In this document: piece after piece, positions 22,543 to 33,512 of the stretch
How positions within the stretch are numbered: the stretch's first letter is position 1
Layout of the letters: each line of letters opens with the position of its first letter
Notes under the pieces: model-generated
Seen by the model: only the letters and a program-made list of their open reading frames with translations
Databases searched by the model: none
Told to the model about the DNA's origin: nothing
Program-made: the position numbers and the translations under genes
Assembly (NCBI GenBank): GCA_038373865.1
Contig: JAXGGA010005834.1
Span: forward strand, 1 to 64,000
Direction: 5' to 3'
Origin: Uloborus plumipes
Lineage: Eukaryota; Arthropoda; Arachnida; Araneae; Uloboridae
Length of the DNA stretch: 64,000 bases

Positions 22543-22621
22543 TATGATACATTTCTATGTTATATTTTTTGCGACAAAAAGTTAAAATTCTGCAGTTACA
22601 ATAATGAACGCTTTTAACTTA

Positions 22622-22782
22622 GTGCTGAATTCAAGTGAAACACCAATGTAATCGCTTCGAGGCACTCTCAATTGCAATCGCTACTGGAAGTCGAATTACG
22701 ATAGAATAGCATCTCGTAGCGATTGTAACGTTTCACTTGAATCCAAATTTGGGATCGTTCGTGTTTCACTTGAATCCCGGCC
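22622..22782. mobile_element. PIF/Harbinger-like MITE
   Basis: 161 bp with TTCAAGTGAAAC and GTTTCACTTGAAT ends, flanked by TTA on both sides (3-bp duplication). Related to the MITE at 55227-55527, sharing CAATCGCTACTGGAAGT and GCGATTGTAA. Confidence 0.75.
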
Positions 22783-22785
22783 TTA

Positions 22786-23327
22786 GTCAACCAATTGTTT
22801 ATAAGTATCACTGGTTATAACGGGGGAAAAACATTGCATTAGCACTTAACTGTCCAATGTTTTCATTGCTTATAAATAGAAAAAACTTTTAAAATCTGTG
22901 CGATTTTCTTACACGACAAATTTTTGTTAAGTTTTTCCTTTTGTGTCAATCAATACTTTTAACAGTTACTGAAAGCTCTCAACTTTCCAAACAATCCTCT
23001 CCCGCCAAGAATTATTTCCTCTATAGAAAATAAGCAGCAATAAATCAGAACACAATGCTTGATCTACTGATGTGCATAGCATTTCTTTCGCCAGAACAAC
23101 AGAAAGTTGGAATTGTTTCAACAGAACAACTGTCCACAGAAAACCACAGAAAAAAAATTAGAAATATTTTTTTACACTTTTTAAAATCTAGAATGTTTGG
23201 CTTTTAAAAGCAATCTCATTTAGCAAAAACGTGAATTACCCCCGAGTGTCAAAAAGGCATTACTTGACAACCTTTGATGCTTTCAAATATGTACCATAAA
23301 CATTCAATTCAAAATCCAAGCTTTCGA
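22786..23327. other. Spacer without recognised features
   Basis: AT-rich, no repeat or gene signal seen. Confidence 0.5.
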
Positions 23328-23498
23328 CAGGCCCGTCATTTAGGGGGGGGGGGCAGGGGGGGGGTCAATTGCTCCCCCTGACTTTGAGAAATCAATGTAT
23401 TTATATAAGTGGGCGTGGTTTTGATGTTTTCCAGTGAAATTGCATTGTATTTGGATCCTTTGCCTCCCCCCCTGGAAAAACTTGAAATGACGTCCTTG
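23328..23498. mobile_element. Small hAT MITE
   Basis: 171 bp with ends CAGGCCCGTCATTT and AAATGACGTCCTTG. Flanks are GCTTTCGA and GTTTTCGA, an 8-bp duplication with one change. The interior has G- and C-homopolymer runs. Confidence 0.75.
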
Positions 23499-23506
23499 GT
23501 TTTCGA

Positions 23507-24674
23507 CCTCGGCGATCCCCCGGAATTCTTTTAAAAATCGCAAAAACTGCTAAATTTTCGTACTTTTTTTAGATTTTTCACATTTTGACCATGAGAGCAC
23601 GTTTTCGAACAACATTATATTACACATATCACGGGACGCGGGAGCGTCCCGCCCCGCCAAGAAAACCAAATACAAGCCGCCAAGAAATTTCCGTCGCCAA
23701 TAAAAATGTGAAAGAGCGACTAGGACTGTTTACGCGAGTAACCAAACAGGGGTTTTCACCCCTCTGTATCTCAGCCCCATAAAGATCCTTACAGTTCATT
23801 TTTGGTATACTCAATCTCCAGCGGCCCCTGACGGCACATACTAAAGCAAAACATCCAGGACCCTCAGGGGCAGGGGTGATATATGTTATAAAATCGCTAT
23901 TTTTCGCACTTTTTAAAAATTGTTTGACAGGGGTCCAGACTAAACGGTAACTCGGATTGAGCTCTGCTTTTGCACCCACATTTATTTTGTCCCAAAGCTC
24001 GGCATAGGGGGTTTTTCGACCCCCCACCCCCTCCCCCCTCGTTTTTATTTTCCGTATCTTTTCTCCCCGGGGGTCTTTAGTGTTGATTTTTGGTATGAAT
24101 ATTCTCGATGAGACATTGAGGACATTTTCCCAAAATTTACCCCCCGGGGTCATCGCACCCCGGAGTTATTAATGCTTAAAATTGGTCCGATTTCTATCTA
24201 CTAGCTCTGTTCAACATCTGAGCATTTATGTTTTCATTGTTGGGCCACGAGGAAAGAAAACTCAATGATTTATAATTTCATCTGTTGCCAGTTTCTATTT
24301 GTTAACAAATAAAATATTTGTAATTGATTTTATTGCATAAGGCTTTTAAAAGGGATCTTCAATTTAGTTCATTTTAATATGAGATCGGCAGTAAGGGTTG
24401 GGGTTTTTTTTTTTTAAACTTTTAATTTAATCGTAGTATTGTTAGCAACTAGCTTTGTTTTGCGTCGGTTCGGGTGGTACATTGTGATTGATTTCAAATT
24501 TATCCTAGACTGAAGAAGATCCTTGAACTTTTGCACCAAATGCATGCTGCCAAGAAAACCACAGATGTCGGACCGCCAAGAAAAATGTTGAAGGGAAAAA
24601 AAAACATGCAAAGTAAATTTTGAAGAGAAAAAAAAAACAGGCAAAGAAATAATATTAATGCAAAAATATGTGAT
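23507..24674. other. Non-coding stretch with CGCCAAGAAAA motifs
   Basis: No gene is convincing. The phrase CGCCAAGAAAAC or a close variant occurs at about 23658 and 24580 and again in the hairpin that follows. About 70 bp at 23535-23605 (CTGCTAAATTTTCGT, TTTTTCACATTTT, CCATGA) is repeated in the same direction at 25146-25215, flanking this block and the hairpin. Open frames on the minus strand at 23629-24153 are Gly/Pro-rich readings of a C-rich repeat and are not credible genes. Confidence 0.4.
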
Positions 24675-25048
24675 ATCTCTCCAAAAACAACAGTGTTGTA
24701 AAAAAATCCCCCGCCAAGAAAACCTTAAATACTCAGCCTTAAAAAGTTATGATATCGAGTTTTCCCGCCAAGTTTGTGCCAAACTACAACTAACCTGTAT
24801 GTATAGTTCTTTTAAATTGTTTTCAGTCCTGCCAGGCGGGAAGTTTTTACTCATTAAGCAACCACCTCACAAGACAAAGCTTCCCGCCTGGCAAAACTGA
24901 AAACAATTTAAAAGAACTATACATACAGGTTAGTTGTAGTTTGGCACAAACTTGGCGGGAAAACTCGATATCATAGCTTTTTAAGGCTGAGTATTTAAGG
25001 TTTTCTTGGCGGGGGATTTTTTTACAACACTGTTGTTTTTGGAGAGAT
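24675..25048. repeat. Nearly perfect hairpin, 169-bp arms
   Basis: Left arm 24675-24843 and right arm 24880-25048 are reverse complements with about three differences, around a spacer of about 36 bp. Each arm includes CCCGCCAAGTTTGTGCCAAA and CTGTATGTATAGTTC. The identity (about 98%) implies recent formation or gene conversion. No target duplication was identified. Confidence 0.92.
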
Positions 25049-25987
25049 TTAAACTACATTAAATTTGCTACAATTTGACACCAGAATGGTCTTTCTAGCT
25101 ATACTAGTTTTTGAGATACAGCTTTTCAAAGTTTCGCAAAAAAGTACAAAAATCCCCAAAACTGCTAAGATTTCGTAATTTTTTCGGATTTTTCACATTT
25201 TTCCCATGAAAGAGTGATCTAAAATTAAGCTGAAATGTAACAAAATAAATTACAATGCATTGCACAAAAAATGCTTCTGGCACCATTTTTGCAGATTATG
25301 ACGCAAATGAAAAAAAAAATTCACTCCAAAACACTATTATTTATCCATGTCGCTAGATTTTCTATGTTTCGAATTGTCCACTCTGTTATGAAGCCTTTTG
25401 GAGATAAAATAAACAATTGAATTCAATCTGATGTATTTAAAAAAAAAAAAAAAACATAAGTAGTATAACTGCCATGATTAGCTTGCTACATTGAATTATG
25501 TAGTCAACAAGCAGGGTGTGCCTTATTCTTTTTTTATGATAGTTATATTGAACTGTTGGATGTCCACACTGTTACAGTCGTATTAATGATTAAAAAACAT
25601 ATCTATTTTCTTGATAGTGCTGACAGACTTACAATTTTAGGTTGTTTATTCCACTTTATGCTTGTTCTATGATTCTAACTTTTCTTTATGATAAAAAGAT
25701 GTTTTTAAAGGCTCATTTGTCCACTCTGTTTCACAAAGTGATCAAAATATTCAAAATTCTTTCATAAATGAGTCATGTACTAGCTATATATGCGTAATTA
25801 TATTCAAATAAATGGAGACTCAATAAAAAAAAATGATTAGTTGGCAGAGAAATTATTTAAATTAATAAACTTAAGTAAAGTTTCAGACACAATTTGTACC
25901 ATTTTCGCTGAAATGACCCAACTATGTGAATATAGTGACAACTTTTTATCAACTTGAAATTTTTCGAAAGTAAAAACAGAAATATAA
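25049..25987. other. Spacer without recognised features
   Basis: AT-rich; poly-A run at about 25440. Only the direct repeat at 25146-25215 (partner 23535) was noted. Confidence 0.45.
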
Positions 25988-26170
25988 GCAAATTTACCAG
26001 CAGCTTGGTCGTATTCCCGAGGCTGCAGCTATATCCTTTTTAGAAGCTCATCAGTCAGGAATAGTTAATATCCGAGCTGGAGGCAAATATCCTCTTTCTG
26101 TAGATTTCTTTGGTCCACTGAAGACTGTCTCTTATCTAAACCTCAAATATTATGTAATGTTTAAGCCATA
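25988..26170 (+). CDS. Candidate coding exon, unidentified protein
   Basis: An open stretch on the plus strand reads LGRIPEAAAISFLEAHQSG and continues with NIRAGGKYPLSVDFFGPLK, then ends in a stop a little after. Mixed residue composition and balanced codons make it look coding in contrast with its AT-rich surroundings. A TTTACCAG at 25992-25999 could be an acceptor, but its pyrimidine tract is poor, and the best donor (GTAATG near 26155) is weak. I do not recognise the family. It may be one exon of a host gene or a fragment of a transposon protein. Exact ends are uncertain. Confidence 0.35.
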
Positions 26171-26415
26171 CTTTGTCATTACAATCTGAGAGAACTTGGA
26201 GACATCAACAATTTTTACAGGTGAAGATTTTCAATCTCCTAAATCCAACCGTTCTTCAATATTTTTTCCAGGCGCCAAAAGGCCCATCATTTAGGCAGGG
26301 GATCAATTGGCCAACTCTTCCCCAGAGTTTTAAAAGATTGATGTTTAACCATTCCCATTTTTTTTCATGGGCACGGTTTTTGTTATTTTCTGACAGAATC
26401 TACATTGAGTGCAGG

Positions 26416-26600
26416 CAGGGCCTGATTACTGAATAGGCCTATTAGGTCATGGCTCCTGAGGTTTAGTGGTAGACCACTAAAATTGCACTAGTCAATGGCT
26501 AAATTTGTTTCATCCAATGCCTAAAATTGAAAAGTTTCACTACAGGGGGAACTAGAAAAGTATTTGGCCTAGGGCCCTGTAAAATTTTGATCAGGCCCTT
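26416..26600. mobile_element. Possible hAT MITE
   Basis: Left CAGGGCCTGATTACTGAATA and right TTTTGATCAGGCCCTT are imperfect inverted ends like those of the element at 16075. No clear 8-bp duplication. Boundaries tentative. Confidence 0.45.
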
Positions 26601-27185
26601 CATTTAGAGGTTGCTCTTTCTGGCTTGGAAAAATACTGCAGTCATGGACATGGTTTTTGTTGTTTTCCTAAAAGATTTGCATTGAGTATAAACCCTCCCC
26701 TTCCCAAGAAAAATAATTTTCTCAAGTGCTGACTTTTAGATGCCATCTTACTCTTTTTGGTGAAGTCAAATCTTCTTTTTTTGGTTTGTTATAATTAAAA
26801 AAAGGTAATAGGTTAAAGTTTCAGGTTTTTAGGTCATATCCTAAACCAAGAAAAAAATGTAAGTTAAGTTCATCATCTTACAGTTCCATTCCTTACTTAT
26901 TCAAAGGTCGCAAAACCAGAAGTTATATAACACTGCTGTTAAGAATGCAAAACATTTTGCATTTCAGCATATAGATACTGAAAATAGAATAGAAAGTTAA
27001 AAAAAAAAGAACATATGTCAAAAGTTCAGCTAGAAACTTTTAAAACGAAAATTTAATTCTTTGTGAACACCATCTACACTTTTTTAAACAATTTTAGAGT
27101 TGGAACAAAAATTATAGATAGAATAGGTAATTACAATTCAATTACAAAGTTTAATGGATCCAGGTTCTTCCATAGCATTCACATG
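26601..27185. other. Spacer without recognised features
   Basis: AT-rich, no repeat boundary or coding frame. Confidence 0.45.
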
Positions 27186-27187
27186 TA

Positions 27188-28468
27188 CGAGGGCTGTCTG
27201 AAAAGTTTCCGACCTAACATAGATAAAATATTTTTATCGTCCAAACTGGCTGTTACTTTTTGACATAGTCTCCTGGTAAGTCCACACACGTCATCCAGTA
27301 ATGCTCCCATCCTTTTAACCCATCCAAAAGTAATGATGAAAATGTGTCCTCAAAAAAGCTGTTGACAAAGTTTATGACCTCCTCATTTGAAGAACACCAT
27401 TGTCCCCCAAGTGCTTCTTTCAGCTTAGGGACCAAGAAAGGGTCGCTTGGGGTCAGGTCTGGTGAGTAGGGTGGGTGTTCAACGATTTCGAGGCTTAACT
27501 CGCGAGTTTTAGCCATTGAAACCACTGAGGTGTGAGCAGGAGCATTTTCTTGATGAAAAAGAACTTTTTTCTTTTTCAAATGCAGCCGTTTTTCTTCTAT
27601 TTCCTCCTTCAATTTATCAAGGAGAGTAAAATAGTATGCTCCTGTTATGACTTTTCCCATATTAAGGAAGTCAATGAGTATCACTCCATGGCTATCTCAG
27701 AAAATGGTCGGCATCACTTTTCCTGCAGAAGGAACTGCTTTGGCCTTTTTTGGAGTTGTTCTCACTTTGCAGTCCATTGTTTTGACTGCGTTTTTGTTTC
27801 TGGAGTGTACTGATGAATCCAGGTTTCATCCACAGTGATAAGTTGTCAGAAAAACTCTGGTTCATTGTGCCAGAAGTGGGCTGCAAATGTTCATTCGGAC
27901 ACGTTTCTGGTCAAATTGAGTAACTGCGGCAGTCAAAGTGCAGCCAGCTTCCGCGTGCTTAATTTCTCATTTAAAATGTGGCATGCGCATTCCTTAGAGA
28001 TATTCATAGTTTCTTCTATATATCTCACCTTCAATCTGCGTCATCCAGCACCATTTGACGAGCTTTAGCAATCTGTTCATCAGTGGTAGCAGTTTTGGGT
28101 CGACCTGAGCGTTCATGAACACTCAAGCTGGTACGGCCACGTTTAAATTCCGCTACCCAAAATTTTACGGTTGTAGACGATGGTGCAGAGTCCCCATACA
28201 CAGAGTCCAACTCCTTTTTAATTTGTGCAGGCGTATTTCCTTTTTAAAACAAGTATCGAATCAGAGCTTGATATTCGATTTTTTCCATTTTCAAAAAAAC
28301 TGTTGGAGCAACTCACTAGTATGGCTGTCACGCACACAATTTGAACTAAAAATAGCCAAAAATTATGGTTCCAAGTTTCCAAAAGACTCCTTAACAAGAT
28401 CATCTCTCTTTGTTTCATAAGTTTTGCCCTTTTCATATCGAGGTCGGAAACTTTTCAGACAGCCCTCG
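27188..28468 (-). mobile_element. Full-length mariner element
   Basis: 1281 bp, the usual mariner size, flanked by TA. The ~28-bp inverted ends begin CGAGGGCTGTCTGAAAAGTT on the left and finish AACTTTTCAGACAGCCCTCG on the right, essentially perfect. It contains a broken transposase gene on the minus strand. Confidence 0.93.
27253..28288 (-). pseudogene. Mariner transposase (broken)
   Basis: The reading region from ATG 28288 to TAA 27253 is about 345 codons, full length for a mariner transposase, which cuts and joins element ends at TA. The N-terminal part has IEYQALIRYLF, GNTPAQIKKELDSVYGDSAP and HERSGRPKTATTDEQIAKAR (paired helix-turn-helix and linker). The first catalytic Asp is in VDETWIHQYTPET. 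The second position reads FHQENAPAH, with Glu where mariners have Asp. The third is in PYSPDLTPSD, giving the 34-residue spacing of the DD34D class. In-frame stops (for example after RYLF) and frameshifts in the middle show it is inactive. Confidence 0.88.
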
Positions 28469-28470
28469 TA

Positions 28471-30358
28471 TTACACTTTGATAACTATGTTTGTGTATCG
28501 GTATGTTTTGCTCTTAATTTTGAATGATTTTCTGAAAAATGTTGGCTAAATATGGTTAAGCATTATTTTACTAATCGTTTTTTGCACCAACATTAAAAAT
28601 TATGTTTAAAACTAGTATTGACAGTGTTCAAAGAATAAAATTTATTTTTCATTTTTTTTTTAAAAGTGTAAATGTACTTTAAAACTAGTCATTACGTAAG
28701 TTCACTTTATTTTTTCATGTAGATGCTCCATAAAATAAAAAAATACACAAAAGAAAGTCAATGGTGTCTTAAATTTGAAACAATTGACAAAAAACTAATC
28801 CTTGTCCCTCTCTGGGGTTATATCTCTGTGATAATTTAATCAAAACTACTCAAATATTACCAGCTTCCCAACGAATTTATATGTGAAAATAATACAAGGT
28901 ACTCGTGACAAAAATACTATTTACTTTGCCTAGTGTGAGAAATAAGCGGTTGTTAGTAGCATTTTGCGACCAAAGATTTTGATTTGATACCCAGACTTCC
29001 AACCCTAAATGCCAAGTTTGACGCCTAACGTTTTCAATTGCATTGAAGCTCCCCCTCCCCACATTACCAAGACCAGAGATTGACCCAAATGTTAAATTTA
29101 TAAAAGTAGTTTTAAAATGCAACCAATTTGGTTTTTAAAAACCATATTCTCCTGTATATTTTACGGAACATTTTAAAATATACTTCCGGCAATGTGAAGA
29201 CTTTCCATTTTAAAACATTTCTTGATATTTGGAGATGTAGGTATTTGATTCATTAAAAATGGCACCTAGGGTGTTTATTTTGACGCCTAAAAAGTTATAC
29301 TAGGAAACTAAAATTAGTTAACTTTATTTGCATGAACGTTAGAAACTTCAAAAAGTTTTCTTTTTTTTTTTCACTTGGAATATTCAATGGCATCTCTGCA
29401 TCATTGAACCTACTCTATTAGTAAAAGGCTTTTTTGGTGGATACTATGAATGTAGAATAAAGGGGGGGGGGGAGTAACCAATCAAATAAGTCACTGGTTT
29501 TGGTTTACAAGTTTTAACTATTATAAGTAATATTTTTAACAAGGGACATAGCTAATCGAATTGGTGATAAATGCCCTAGAACCATTTGTTTTAACACATA
29601 TTGCCAGTAGTATAATAGTATTTTGTCTAAATGTAAGAGCTTAAGACCATACCCCTTCCCCCTTAAAGATAGATTCTGGCAGCATTGGTGGAGGTTGTTA
29701 CTGAGAACAAATTGTCTTCCAATTAGTTTTTGACAGAAGTAATGTCAGATTTGATATGCTATCAGGGGAATAAAAATTTGAAAATTAATTAGTATGTTCT
29801 TTGCAAGGAAAAGTAAATAAATAATTAAATAAGTTATTAAACAATGTGCAACTAAAATAAAGAAAATAATTTTATAAATAGTTGACTGATCAGATTTAAT
29901 TCCATTTAATTTCATAAATCAGAACACATTTTTTATTCTCCTAAATTGCATAGCAAAAACAAGTTTTGAAACAATATTCCTATAACTATTTAGCATATTT
30001 TTGCAAAGTATTTAAAATTGTTTCAATTAGCAAACTAAAAATGAAATTTCTAATATTCTGATTTAAGTCTTGTATTTTTTCAAAATTATATTGTTTGTTA
30101 ACATATTTTTTGAAATCCAGCCAATTTTTCTAGTTATTGCTGGTTTATTTTTTTTCTCCAGCTTTTGAGACTTTCCGGGCATAACTACCATTTTCCCAGG
30201 CAAAATTATGAGATCTATCTTCAAAACTGCTCAAAAAGTGTTTCTGAGTGAAATATTTCATGGTGACAAACTGAAGCATATTAAAAGTTAGACAGGGTTT
30301 GCATGATTTAAATTACTAACACACAGGAACAGCAAGAAGTAAAATAGTAATAACAAAG
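28471..30358. other. Spacer without recognised features
   Basis: AT-rich DNA with a G-run at about 29462. I saw no inverted repeat, coding exon or structured RNA. It separates the mariner from the 3' end of the F-box gene. Confidence 0.5.
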
Positions 30359-30758
30359 TTTATTACCTATGCATAAAAATACACACTTCACTTATAAAAT
30401 TTGATTTGAAACAACAAGATTTCTTTTATCAATGAATTGCATTTATATTTGGAATGAGACAATAGAAATAATTTTGTCCTTTCAGTCCAAAATAAGTTAC
30501 AGACATTCTTAAACAGGCATTCTTCTAATTTCAATTTACAGAATTCTAACCAAACAATTAAAAATTATGACATTAAAAATGTTTCCTAAGGTCTAATGAA
30601 TTCATTAAAAGATATAATGGTACTGACTAGAGTACACATAAAATCACAAAAGTGTATAAAAGTCGTACATAAAATTGGTCAAATGTTTAAAATATGTTGA
30701 TGGCAATTCCACATTTAAAGCACTTTAACATTAGTTTTTATCACAGTAAGTCTTATGT
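30359..30758 (-). other. 3' UTR of the Emi1-like gene
   Basis: About 400 bp downstream of the stop at 30759. A minus-strand AATAAA at 30364-30359 is a plausible poly(A) signal. No coding potential. Confidence 0.5.
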
Positions 30759-31001
30759 TCAAAGGCGCTTCAAGTTTTTTTTACTTTGCTTGCTACCAAC
30801 AATAATCTTTGGTACATTTTCAGACAAGCTAGGCATTGAGCATTTGTGGGAATCCATGTATGGGCTCTGACATATGCCACAGAAAGAGTACTGGCATAAA
30901 CTTCTAGTGCAACAATATTTACTTCCTTTTTCACATTTTGCAGGATATTGGCACTTGGGGCACTTTAATAGTTTGTCATTCATTTCAAGTGTCGTTCCAA
31001 C
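30759..31001 (-). CDS. Emi1/Rca1-like APC/C inhibitor, last exon (zinc-binding region)
   Basis: Encodes the C-terminal zinc-binding (IBR-like) region that lets Emi1-type proteins block the anaphase-promoting complex. The exon starts after ATCACTAG at 31001 and reads VGTTLEMNDKLLKCPKC, a series of cysteine pairs (CPKC, CCTRSLC, FCGIC), then HKC, and ends SKQSKKNLKRL before the stop. The Cys/His pattern and the C-terminal Arg-Leu tail match Emi1 and Emi2, where the tail contacts the complex. The splice from 33103 is phase 0 and exact. Vertebrates have FBXO5 and FBXO43; Drosophila has Rca1. Which of these this orthologue follows cannot be fixed by eye, so no symbol is given. Confidence 0.88.
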   Translation of the reverse strand, partial: VGTTLEMNDKLLKCPKCQYPAKCEKGSKYCCTRSLCQYSFCGICQSPYMDSHKCSMPSLSENVPKIIVGSKQSKKNLKRL

Positions 31002-31868
31002 CTAGTGATAAAAAGGATATATCATTAAAAAACAACCAAGATATGGAAAATCATATTACACTGATTTAGTAAGCTTCATTTGATATTTGCCGACACACAA
31101 AGCATAAAAGAGCTTCTAGCTACACAAGAGCACGGTTGACAATTTTACAAAAGGCAAAAAATGTCTAATTTTGACTGTCACTCCCAAAAAGCAATTGTAA
31201 ATCTCTTAACAATATTAAATAATACCAAAAATAATAATTCTGCTTGGTGTTATAGAGACAGGAACTATTACGTTTTCTATTCAATTTCACTTGGTTTACT
31301 ACTTCGATATTGCAAATCCCTTTTTCTCTTTATAGTTCTTGATATTGAATTGAAAGTTATTTCCATAATTAGCATTTGCATCATTTTTGTTGATTTTTTG
31401 CTTAGTTGGTTAGCGGCTTCATTTTTGTGAATTCCTTATAGGAATCCATTGCAATGTTATCCCTATTTACACTTGTTCAAAGTTTTCTCTACAGCCTTCA
31501 ATAGGGAAGTACCAACACCTTAAATATTCCTAATACATTACCGGCTTTGTCATGCCAATCAGGGACTAGTTTTGTTCTGATCAAGCTGGCGGTGCATTAC
31601 ACGAAGTTCTGCCTTAGTCCTAGTTTAGGGGCGGTAATGTACTGCTTCACACCAAAGCATTGCCTTTAATTTACAAATTGAGCAGCACCATTGCTGCGGG
31701 TACTCACAGGTGTGCTAATTTTACTTTAGCTACCAGTTTTTTGGCATTCTTAGCTTGATGTTTCTTGCCTCCAGCATGGTTACTGTTTAATCCAGACTAA
31801 GGAGCCCTAATAAGGACAAAGCTGCAGTTGCTGGGTTAATTGACTGAGCTGGTGATGTATCAGATATG

Positions 31869-32556
31869 AAGTTAAAAATACAAGACGTGTCCAAAAGTAC
31901 AAATAAAATGTTAAAAAAAGAGTTTGAAAACTCTAGCAAATAGCTATTTCGGGGCTATTACAAATGAAGCCCCATCATCAGTGCCAAAAGAGGATGGTTC
32001 AACTGACCACAGCCAAGTGAACCAGGAATGCGAGAAACGAGAGGGTAAATAAACAGAACGAGTAGGTCTACAGAAACTGTTACGTCATGGGTCATTTTTC
32101 TCTGCAAAAATTATCCATAGTTGTTCTTCAATTTTTGATTTAGATTTTTGGGAATCCTATTATATCTGGAAAAATTCTAATTTAGTTGTCAACGATCTGT
32201 GTAGCACCCCTCCTTTCCCTGAACATTTGGAAATCTTTTATTTAAAAACTTTTTCGTCGGTGACGTAATCTTTGTTGCGCAGTTGTCCTCTTTAACCCAT
32301 GACGTAACTGTTTCTGCAGACCTACTCTTTCTGTTCTGTTTATTTACCCTCTCGTTTCTCGCATTCCTGGTTCACTTGACTGTGGTCAGTTGAACCATCC
32401 TCTTTTCGCACTGATGATGGGGCTTCATCTGTAATAGCGACAAAATAGCTATTTGCTAGAGTTTTCAAAATCTTTTTCATCATTTTATTTGTACTTTTGG
32501 ACACATTGTCTTGTATTTTTAAAATTGTACTAAGTTTTCGACTGCTTTTCTTACAA
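31869..32556. mobile_element. Penelope-like insertion, two inverted arms
   Basis: A 688-bp insertion flanked by an exact 14-bp direct repeat, ATGTATCAGATATG (31855-31868 and 32557-32570). Arms at about 31878-32095 and 32283-32522 are reverse complements and carry CTGATGATGGGGCTTCAT, TAGCTATTTGC and GTCCAAAAGTACAAAT phrases. Such CTGA-GA...GAAA blocks, direct duplications of 8-15 bp and inverted partial copies are typical of Penelope-like elements. No reverse transcriptase remains. It lies in the last intron of the Emi1-like gene. Confidence 0.6.
31936..31985 (-). ncRNA. Hammerhead-ribozyme-like motif
   Basis: On the minus strand GGCA, CTGATGA, then a stem GGGGCT/AGCCCC around an 11-nt loop, then GAAA, a tiny ATAGCTAT stem, U, and TGC pairing with GCA. 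This is the order of hammerhead parts with a minimal stem III, as reported for Penelope-like elements. One extra U follows CTGATGA, so activity is uncertain. The plus-strand partner in the other arm has a mutated stem (GGGGCT/AGCGAC, then AAAA). Confidence 0.4.
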
Positions 32557-32728
32557 ATGTATCAGATATGGTTCTGTCTTAGCTCTGGTTAACATGCCGT
32601 TCAAAATCATTAAAAAAAAGTTCCCTGACAGCAGAAGAGGACTCTTTAATTTTTCAACACCAAACAGATGCAGTTTTAATGTGAAAGAAAAATATATGCC
32701 TCTTACTTATATTACATAAATGCATATA

Positions 32729-32904
32729 CAGTCGGCGCTCGATATAACGACCGTCTCCGTCCTGCAGGAAACGGTCTTTATAACGAGTGGTCGCTATAAG
32801 AGGTAGAACATAGAGTATATTGGGATACAGTTGGGGGTTTTCTCACCGGTCGTTATATTAGCATAGTCTTTATAACGTGTGGTCGTTATAACGAGCGTCG
32901 ACTG
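32729..32904. mobile_element. pogo/Tigger-like MITE, copy 2
   Basis: 176 bp, ends CAGTCGGCGCTCG and CGAGCGTCGACTG between TA dinucleotides. Nearly identical to the copy at 163-338 in the same orientation. In an intron of the Emi1-like gene. Confidence 0.9.
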
Positions 32905-32924
32905 TATATATATATACAAAGGAG

Positions 32925-33024
32925 TGATTTGGGTATGCCACCTCCAAATGTTCTTTTTTTGATCAGAGAATTGAGCTAAAATTAACCATGCCCCCTAAAA
33001 AAAATTCTGGCTATGCCACTGATA
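32925..33024. repeat. hAT MITE remnant
   Basis: GGGTATGCCACCTCC near 32931 and TCTGGCTATGCCACTG near 33008 resemble CAGTGGCATAGCCAGA-type hAT ends; only the right end is well kept. Confidence 0.4.
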
Positions 33025-33102
33025 CATGAATAAAAAAAATTAAATAAAGTTTATAACAATTACAAAACAAAAATTAACAACAGTTACTTTTATCTTACTT
33101 AC

Positions 33103-33243
33103 ATCAATAAAAGATTGATGTCTTGATTTGGAGTTTAAAAGATTCAAAGGCTTTTCTACATCTTCACTAGGAATGTTGATCATGCTGTGAAAAACATTTT
33201 TATAATCTCTTCCTTTTCTAACAGCCGAACTAAATCTATTTTC
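33103..33243 (-). CDS. Emi1/Rca1-like APC/C inhibitor, middle exon
   Basis: A 141-bp exon (47 codons, phase 0 at both ends) linking the F-box exon to the zinc-binding exon. It follows TTTCAG at 33244 and ends GAT/GTAAGT at 33103. The peptide begins ENRFSSAVRKGRDYKNVF and ends NSKSRHQSFID. The start fits the post-F-box linker of FBXO5/FBXO43 proteins. Flanking introns are 2.1 and 2.3 kb and hold transposon insertions. Confidence 0.85.
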
Positions 33244-33438
33244 CTGAAATAAATATAAGCAAATTCAAAAATTGATATTTGAAGCAGTTACAGAAAAACA
33301 AATAATTTAATTATTAATAAATATTTACTCCAATATTTATTTTAAACTATCATTTTTACAGTGTGGGTCTAAGACTTTTCAAGTTTTGGTAGTATCTTTC
33401 TGTTTTCCAACATTTGCAAGTATGGGGGAACAATAAAA

Positions 33439-33440
<2 letters not shown>

Positions 33441-33510
<70 letters not shown>
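33441..33510. repeat. (TA)n microsatellite
   Basis: About 35 uninterrupted TA/AT repeats. Length is likely polymorphic and prone to assembly error. Confidence 0.97.

Positions 33511-33512
<2 letters not shown>

Noticed and set aside
23629..24153. 174-codon minus-strand open frame
   Set aside because: Reads G/C-rich and CGCCAAGAAAA repeat sequence; no domain, no plausible start context and low-complexity composition.
31550..31850. GCTGGCGGTGCATTACACGA region as a tRNA or SINE
   Set aside because: No A/B box pair or cloverleaf could be drawn; may be Penelope-related sequence but cannot be supported.
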